DNA from: Pseudomonadota bacterium
GTDB lineage: Bacteria > Pseudomonadota > Gammaproteobacteria > CAMYNG01
DNA length: 12,059 bases
Assembly (NCBI GenBank): GCA_020347585.1
Contig: CP070733.1
Coordinates: 1,771,342 to 1,783,400, forward strand
Direction: 5' to 3'
Numbering within the stretch: position 1 is the first letter of the stretch; each line of letters begins with the position of its first letter. Position numbers and translations under genes: made by a program. The notes under the pieces were generated by a model. That model saw nothing but the letters and a program-made list of their open reading frames with translations, searched no databases and was not told the origin of the DNA. Of this stretch, positions 7,845-12,059 are shown one piece after another.

Positions 7845-8813
7845 CTATCCCAGTCTGCTTCCCGCGTGCAGCAGGTTGGGGTGGCCGTTGAGGAAGTCGA
7901 CGATGGCCTGCGGCTTGCCGCCGGCGGCCTGGACGCGCAGCAGCCGCAGCTGGCCGCTACCGCAGGCGACGACGATGCCCTCTTTGCCGAGCGAGGTCAC
8001 CGTTCCGCCCGCCCGATCCGCATCGTCATCCAGCGGTTCCGCTTCCCATATTCGAAGTAAGTGTTCACCAACAGTTGTATGCGCGATTGGCCGCGGATTA
8101 AAGGCCCGCACCACGCGGTCGAGTTGCAGCGCAGGCAGGCCCCAGTCCAGTCGCGCTTCTTCCTTTTGTACCTTGTTGGCGTAAGTGGCGGCCGTAGCGT
8201 CCTGAGGGCGCGGCGCCAGGCGGCCTGATCGCAGGGCGTCGAGTGTTTGGAGCAAGGCCACCGCACCCAGCGCAGCGAGTTCATCGTGAAGATGTTGCCC
8301 ATTGCTGCGCGGCCCGATCGGGCAGCGCAGCTCGAGCAGCATGTCGCCGGTATCCAGCCCGGCGTCCATCTGCATGATGGTGACGCCGGTTTCGGCATCT
8401 CCGGCCAGCACTGCGCGCTGGATGGGCGCGGCACCTCGCCAGCGGGGCAGCAGCGAGGCATGTATATTGAGGCAGCCCGCAGGCGGGATGGCGAGTACCT
8501 CGGGCGGCAGCAGCAGGCCGTAAGCGGCCACCACCATCACGTCCGACGCCAGTGCAGCCAGCTCGCGCTGCACGTCGGGCTCGCGCAGGCTCACAGGCTG
8601 GTAGACCGGCAGGCCGTGCTGCTGTGCGAGTTGCTTGACCGGGCCGGCGTTCAGCTTGCGGCCCCGCCCGGAAGGACGGTCCGGCTGGGTGTAGACCGCG
8701 CATACCACGTGCGGCGAGTCGATCAGCGCCTGTAGCGCGACCGCTGCGAATTCCGGCGTGCCGGCAAACACGACCCGCAGGGGCGAAGGGGTAGATTCGG
8801 GGAGCGAAGCCAT
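7845..8813 (-). CDS. fmt: Methionyl-tRNA formyltransferase
   Basis: Transfers a formyl group from 10-formyl-tetrahydrofolate to Met-tRNA(fMet), producing the initiator tRNA. The protein has 322 residues (family about 310-320). The N-terminal formyltransferase fold begins RVVFAGTPEFAAVAL (13-27). The catalytic triad corresponds to N116 and H118 in the hallmark CLNIHASLLPRWRGAAPI and D154 in DAGLDTGDML. The C-terminal OB-like tRNA-binding domain (about 210-322) includes YANKVQKEEARLDW and ends HPNLLHAGSRLG. The start at 8813 leaves a 12-residue extension before the first strand. No strong Shine-Dalgarno is visible. It lies 98 bases downstream of def, and the two enzymes act on the same formyl group at opposite ends of translation. 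Confidence 0.97.
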   Translation of the reverse strand: MASLPESTPSPLRVVFAGTPEFAAVALQALIDSPHVVCAVYTQPDRPSGRGRKLNAGPVKQLAQQHGLPVYQPVSLREPDVQRELAALASDVMVVAAYGLLLPPEVLAIPPAGCLNIHASLLPRWRGAAPIQRAVLAGDAETGVTIMQMDAGLDTGDMLLELRCPIGPRSNGQHLHDELAALGAVALLQTLDALRSGRLAPRPQDATAATYANKVQKEEARLDWGLPALQLDRVVRAFNPRPIAHTTVGEHLLRIWEAEPLDDDADRAGGTVTSLGKEGIVVACGSGQLRLLRVQAAGGKPQAIVDFLNGHPNLLHAGSRLG

Positions 8814-8902
8814 CAGTCAGGGGCTAGTTTGATAAGGGGCAGAGGTCAATGCACATGCCCGGTAGTGGTGTATGGCCCCCGGACTGCAGCTGCCTCTGTT
8901 AC

Positions 8903-8923
8903 GTGGCGGCGCTAGAGCGCCAC
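8903..8923 (-). other. Short hairpin overlapping the def stop codon
   Basis: GTGGCG (8903-8908) and CGCCAC (8918-8923) are perfect inverted arms with a nine-base loop. An alternative inner stem GCGCT/AGCGC (8909-8913 with 8916-8920) is also possible. The structure spans the def stop at 8912-8914. No T-run follows in the direction of def transcription, so it is at most a weak attenuator or an mRNA processing element between def and fmt. Confidence 0.3.
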
Positions 8924-9418
8924 GCGCCGCTGTTGTTTTTCCAGCTTCTTGCGAATGCGCTGGCGCTTGAGCCCCGAGAGATAGTCCACGAACAGCTTGC
9001 CCTCGAGGTGGTCCATCTCATGCTGAATGCATACCGCGAGCAGGCCTTCGGCCTCCATCTCGACACTGTTGCCTTCCTGATCGAGGGTGCGCAGCTTGAT
9101 ATGCCCGGCGCGGGTGACCGGCTCGTAGACGCCGGGCACGGACAGGCAGCCTTCCTCTAGCTCCTGGGCCCCGTCGCTGGCGATGATCTCGGGGTTGATC
9201 AACGCTAATGGTTTGGACTTGTTTTCCGATACATCAATAACGATGATTCGCTGATGCCGGTCGACCTGGGTAGCGGCCAGACCGATGCCGGGCGCCTCAT
9301 ACATGGTCTCGAACATGTCCGAGATGAGCTGGCGGATGCCATCATCGACCTGTTCGACCGAGCGCGCCTTGATGCGCAGGCGTTCGTCGGGATAATGAAG
9401 AATTTCCAGTTTTGCCAT
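8912..9418 (-). CDS. def: Peptide deformylase
   Basis: Metalloenzyme that removes the N-formyl group from nascent polypeptides. The 168 residues are the usual length. All three signature motifs are present: GIGLAATQV at 44-52, EGCLSVPG at 89-96 (metal ligand C91) and QHEMDHLEG at 132-140 (metal ligands H133 and H137, catalytic E134). The tail is basic (KRQRIRKKLEKQQRR, 151-165), as in many proteobacterial deformylases that dock on the ribosome. It is the first gene of the leftward cluster, reading away from the LysM gene across a 158-base divergent spacer. A weak GGCGGA lies upstream of the ATG. Confidence 0.98.
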   Translation of the reverse strand: MAKLEILHYPDERLRIKARSVEQVDDGIRQLISDMFETMYEAPGIGLAATQVDRHQRIIVIDVSENKSKPLALINPEIIASDGAQELEEGCLSVPGVYEPVTRAGHIKLRTLDQEGNSVEMEAEGLLAVCIQHEMDHLEGKLFVDYLSGLKRQRIRKKLEKQQRRVAL

Positions 9419-9576
9419 GAGGTTCCGCCAGATTTATAGTACAACTCTAGAAAAAGCTGCTAACATTATGATCGTACAGGATAACCCGGATACCCGCGAG
9501 CGGCGGGATGTCCTGGTAAGACCCTCGGCGCAGGGTCAGGTTCCACGCCGCCGGCCTGTAAATTTAGGAATGCAGA
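9419..9576. promoter_or_regulatory. Divergent def / LysM-gene upstream region
   Basis: This 158-base spacer separates two genes reading outward, so it should carry both promoters. The half near def is AT-rich (about 9431-9472). It contains TATGAT (9467-9472, plus strand), a good -10 candidate for the LysM gene, though its -35 match is poor. On the minus strand, TATAAA near 9433-9438 and CATAAT near 9465-9470 are -10-like for def, again with weak -35 boxes. The GC-rich half nearer the LysM gene has two small hairpins, CCCGC/GCGGG (9493-9507) and GACCCT/AGGGTC (9520-9537). These would sit in the LysM mRNA leader. Confidence 0.4.
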
Positions 9577-10725
9577 ATGATAAACAATAAGCTCTCCGGA
9601 TTCGAGGTTGCCCGTGTTCTGCTGATCGCCGCCAGCGTCGCGTTTGTTGGTTGCGCGTCCAAGCCCAAGCAACAGCCCGCACCCGAGCCGCAGCCCGCGG
9701 TGAGGGACGTGCCGGTTTCCACGCCCCTGCCCGAGCCGGAGCCGGTGACCGCCAGTGCGCTCAAGCCAGGCCATCCCGAACGCTACACGGTACAGCGCGG
9801 CGATACTTTGTGGGACATCTCCACTCGCTTTCTCAATGATCCGTGGTTGTGGCCTGAGGTCTGGCATATCAACCCCGAGATTCGCAATCCACACCTTATT
9901 TACCCGGGCGACGTGGTTGTGCTGTACTTCAAGGACGGGCGTCCCTACCTGACCCTGGAAGGCGCGGAAGCGGCGCCGGCGGGGATCCGCACCGACAAGA
10001 TCAGCCCCGAGGTGCGTTACGAGGAAATTCAAAAAGCGATCCCCACCATCCCGCGTGAGGCGATCGCTGCGTTTCTGACCCGCCCGCTGGTATCCAGCGA
10101 GGATGAGCTCGATGCCGCGCCCTACGTGGTATCGAGCTACGAGGATCACTTGGTCGTTGGCACCGGCGGCAAGATCTACGTACGGCAAATGAGCGACAAG
10201 GCGTCCGGTGCCTACCAGGTAGTGCGCAAGGGCGACGAATACCGCGATCCGGTAACCGACGAGTTGCTGGGCGTGGCGGCATTACACGTCGCCGATGCGG
10301 CGCTGCTAAGTACCGGGGACCCAGCCAGTCTGCGCATCACCGATGCCAAGCAGGAGGTGATGATTGGCGACAACCTGCTGCCCTTTGAGGAGGAGCAGGT
10401 GCAGTTCAATTTCCAGCCGCATGCTCCCAAGGCCCCCATCCAGGGGCACATCATTTCCGCCTTCAATGCCCTGTCGCAGATCGGTCAGTTCCAGGTGGTA
10501 GTGCTGAACCGCGGCGAGCGCGACGGTGTCGAGGTTGGCCACGTAATGGCGATTTCGAAGGGTGGGCGTCGCCAGCGCGACCCCTTCAAGCGTGATTTCT
10601 ATACCACGCCCAACGAACGCGCCGGTCTGTTAATGGTGTTTCGCACCTTCAACAAAGTGAGCTTCGCGCTCGTCCTGGAAGCCTACCGCTCGCTCGAAGT
10701 CTACGATATGGTGGGAAACCCCTAG
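9577..10725 (+). CDS. LysM-domain lipoprotein (putative peptidoglycan-binding)
   Basis: Envelope protein of 382 residues with a probable lipoprotein signal: hydrophobic VARVLLIAASVAFVGC, with the acylated cysteine likely C26. The lipobox FVGC is slightly off consensus. A Pro/Glu-rich linker (about 33-57) is followed by a LysM domain at about 69-118, with YTVQRGDTLWDIS and the PWLWPEVWHINP and NPHLIYPGD segments usual in this family. The remaining 260 or so residues have no domain I recognise. They contain extended, beta-rich-looking segments such as YVVSSYEDHLVVGTGGKIYV and end in a conserved-looking region (VVVLNRGERDGVEVGHVMAI). AGGA seven bases before the ATG supports the start. A LysM protein in front of dprA, diverging from def, matches the arrangement in Pseudomonas and relatives. 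It probably binds peptidoglycan through LysM. No enzyme motif was seen. Confidence 0.9.
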   Translation: MINNKLSGFEVARVLLIAASVAFVGCASKPKQQPAPEPQPAVRDVPVSTPLPEPEPVTASALKPGHPERYTVQRGDTLWDISTRFLNDPWLWPEVWHINPEIRNPHLIYPGDVVVLYFKDGRPYLTLEGAEAAPAGIRTDKISPEVRYEEIQKAIPTIPREAIAAFLTRPLVSSEDELDAAPYVVSSYEDHLVVGTGGKIYVRQMSDKASGAYQVVRKGDEYRDPVTDELLGVAALHVADAALLSTGDPASLRITDAKQEVMIGDNLLPFEEEQVQFNFQPHAPKAPIQGHIISAFNALSQIGQFQVVVLNRGERDGVEVGHVMAISKGGRRQRDPFKRDFYTTPNERAGLLMVFRTFNKVSFALVLEAYRSLEVYDMVGNP

Positions 10726-10739
10726 ATAGGTCTCTTGTC

Positions 10740-10773
10740 CCTGGCCCCGCGTGATGTACACGCGGCGGCCAGG
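10740..10773 (+). terminator. Strong hairpin after the LysM gene, without a T-run
   Basis: CCTGGCC-CCGCGTG (10740-10753) pairs with CACGCGG-C-GGCCAGG (10759-10773). This makes a 14-bp GC-rich stem with one bulged C (10766) and a five-base loop, starting 14 bases after the LysM stop codon. It is positioned as a transcript end or 3' stabiliser, but no U-tract follows, so intrinsic termination is uncertain. Confidence 0.55.
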
Positions 10774-10783
10774 CACCTATACT
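10755..10783 (+). promoter_or_regulatory. Candidate sigma70 promoter for dprA
   Basis: TGTACA (10755-10760, four of six against TTGACA) and TATACT (10778-10783, five of six against TATAAT) are exactly 17 bases apart, 41 bases before the dprA start. The -35 box lies in the loop and first stem bases of the preceding hairpin. A small CCGCC/GGCGG hairpin (10786-10802) would fall at the start of the dprA transcript. Confidence 0.5.
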
Positions 10784-10823
10784 CGCCGCCTGATTCCGGC
10801 GGATCGACGGAGAACACAGGGTC

Positions 10824-11930
10824 ATGGACGCGACCTCCCAGGAACTGCCGTACTGGCTTGCACTGAACCGTGCGCCGCGCATTGGTCCGGTGGCATTCGG
10901 TGCACTGTTGCGCGCCTTTGACTCGCCGCGTCAGGTCTTCGAGGCCGGTAGCGCAACGCTGCGCGAATGCGGCTTGCCCGCCGCGGCCACTGAATTCCTG
11001 GCACGCCCGGACTGGCGGGCAGTGGAGGCGGACCTGGCGTGGCTTGCCGAACCGGGCGCCACCGTGCTGACCCTTTCCGATGCCGATTACCCGGCGCTGC
11101 TGCGCGAGATGGCCGACCCGCCGCCGCTGTTATATGTGCTCGGTGACACGGCAAGCCTTGATGTGCCGCAACTCGCGGTGGTGGGAAGCCGCCGCCCAAC
11201 CCGCACCGGTGAGGAACTGGCGCACGGCTTCGGTGCCGAGCTGGTCCGCGCGGGGCTGGCCGTCACCAGCGGTCTGGCGTTGGGCATCGACGCTGCCGCG
11301 CATCGCGGCGCGCTTGAGGCCGGCGGGCCGACGGTAGCGGTGGCCGGCACCGGGTTGGACAGGGTGTACCCGGCGCGCAACCGCGAGCTTGCCCGCGAAA
11401 TCGCTGGCGGCGGTGCACTGGTCTCCGAGTTTGCGCCGGGTACCCGACCGACGCCAGGTAATTTCCCGCGTCGTAACCGGGTGATTAGCGGCCTGAGCCG
11501 GGGTGTACTGGTGGTGGAGGCCGCGTTGGAAAGCGGCTCGCTGATTACCGCGCGCTTTGCGCTGGAGCAGGGACGTGAGGTGTTCGCATTGCCCGGTTCG
11601 GTGTATAACCCGCAGGCCAAGGGTTGCCACGCCCTGATACGCGACGGCGCCAAGCTAGTGGAGTCGGTGGCGCATGTACTCGAGGAACTGGGCGGCTGGG
11701 AGTCTGTGGGCGCGGCGCCAGTTGCACCAGGCGCACCGCGGGGGGCCGTGGAACTTGATGCCGAGCAGCGCAAGGTGCTCGATTGCATCGGATTCGAACC
11801 TACCGCAATCGACGTTGTAGTCGAACGCAGTGGATTGACGGCAGAGACAGTTTGCTCCATTCTGTTGGTACTGGAATTGCAAGGGCTGGTTGTTAGCGGG
11901 ACCGGCGGGCAGTACTGCCGCGCCACCTAG
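10824..11930 (+). CDS. dprA: DNA-processing protein DprA (Smf)
   Basis: Cytoplasmic protein that binds incoming single-stranded DNA and loads RecA during natural transformation. It is also widespread in non-competent bacteria. The 368 residues match the family. An N-terminal helical SAM/HhH-like region covers about 8-75. The Rossmann-like DNA-binding core spans about 80-290 and has VVGSRRPT (119-126), TSGLALGIDAAAH (148-160), AGTGLDRVYP (174-183), FPRRNRVISGLS (214-225), TARFALEQGREVFALPGS (242-259) and GCHALIRDGA (267-276). A C-terminal winged-helix-like domain (about 308-365) follows a Pro/Ala linker. GGAG eleven bases upstream and AGGG closer in are the only ribosome-site candidates. The gene is intact and ends ten bases before smg. 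On its own it does not prove competence. Confidence 0.97.
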   Translation: MDATSQELPYWLALNRAPRIGPVAFGALLRAFDSPRQVFEAGSATLRECGLPAAATEFLARPDWRAVEADLAWLAEPGATVLTLSDADYPALLREMADPPPLLYVLGDTASLDVPQLAVVGSRRPTRTGEELAHGFGAELVRAGLAVTSGLALGIDAAAHRGALEAGGPTVAVAGTGLDRVYPARNRELAREIAGGGALVSEFAPGTRPTPGNFPRRNRVISGLSRGVLVVEAALESGSLITARFALEQGREVFALPGSVYNPQAKGCHALIRDGAKLVESVAHVLEELGGWESVGAAPVAPGAPRGAVELDAEQRKVLDCIGFEPTAIDVVVERSGLTAETVCSILLVLELQGLVVSGTGGQYCRAT

Positions 11931-11940
11931 AGGGTCAGAA

Positions 11941-12059
11941 ATGAAGGAAAATGTGCTCGACGTTTTGATGTACCTGTTCGAGAACTATATGAACGACGAG
12001 ATCGAGTTCGACGCCGACGAAGAATCGTTGCGCGTGGAACTTCAGGAGGCGGGCTTTCA
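11941..12059 (+). CDS. smg: Smg family protein (DUF494), N-terminal 39 codons, cut by window edge
   Basis: The reading frame from the ATG at 11941 starts MKENVLDVLMYLFENYMNDE and continues ADEESLRVELQEAGF, the recognisable N-terminus of Smg (DUF494). This small, mostly helical, acidic gammaproteobacterial protein of unknown function is usually encoded next to dprA. AGGG lies six bases upstream of the ATG, and only ten bases separate it from the dprA stop, so the two are probably co-transcribed. The rest of the gene, normally about 155 residues in total, lies beyond the window. Confidence 0.92.
   Translation, partial: MKENVLDVLMYLFENYMNDEIEFDADEESLRVELQEAGF

Noticed and set aside
8814..8911. 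Internal promoter for fmt (TTGACC on the minus strand)
   Set aside because: The -35-like TTGACC has no acceptable -10 at 16-18 bases, so it is probably chance.
9466..10188. Open frame of 240 codons on the minus strand across the divergent region and LysM gene
   Set aside because: It is antisense to the LysM domain, which has a clear lipoprotein signal and ribosome site. Its composition resembles a shadow frame.
11087..11926. Open frame of 279 codons on the minus strand opposite dprA
   Set aside because: It is rich in Ser/Ala/Pro/Thr with no domain and mirrors the codon bias of dprA, so it is a shadow.
1..12059. Mobile elements, CRISPR arrays, tRNA or rRNA genes, riboswitches
   Set aside because: No transposase or integrase motif, no regularly spaced repeats and no recognisable RNA gene were seen. 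Almost all the sequence is explained by conserved chromosomal genes.

Overview
The window is a gene-dense, fairly GC-rich stretch of bacterial chromosome. Gene content and order (def, fmt, rsmB, trkA on one strand; LysM protein, dprA, smg on the other) are typical of Gammaproteobacteria. The extra DUF4390-ntrY-ntrX block and the adjacent trkH suggest a Chromatiales/Ectothiorhodospiraceae-like lineage rather than an enteric one. That placement is an inference from synteny and protein style. No mobile element, tRNA, rRNA or CRISPR was seen.

Positions 1-9418 (minus strand) read, in transcription order, def (peptide deformylase), fmt (Met-tRNA formyltransferase), rsmB (16S rRNA m5C967 methyltransferase), a secreted DUF4390 protein, an NtrY-type sensor kinase, an NtrX-type response regulator, trkA and trkH (potassium uptake). 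trkH runs off the left edge. rsmB-DUF4390-ntrY-ntrX are joined by three short overlaps, so they are probably co-transcribed and translationally coupled. def and fmt handle the formyl group at the two ends of translation initiation, and rsmB matures the ribosome. DUF4390/NtrY/NtrX look like an envelope-sensing two-component module. TrkA/TrkH form a K+ channel with its nucleotide-binding gating ring.

Positions 9419-9576 are a divergent regulatory region. Positions 9577-12059 (plus strand) carry a LysM lipoprotein, dprA (ssDNA-binding RecA loader for transformation) and the start of smg, which is cut by the right edge. A strong 14-bp hairpin follows the LysM gene, and a good promoter-like sequence for dprA overlaps it.

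Most of the window is ordinary conserved housekeeping sequence. I did not find a new multi-gene system. The observation most worth a second look is the NtrX-type regulator: its sigma54-activator AAA+ domain has lost the Walker A lysine, the canonical Walker B acid pair and the GAFTGA loop, while the receiver and Fis DNA-binding domains remain intact. It is therefore unlikely to be an ATP-driven sigma54 activator.
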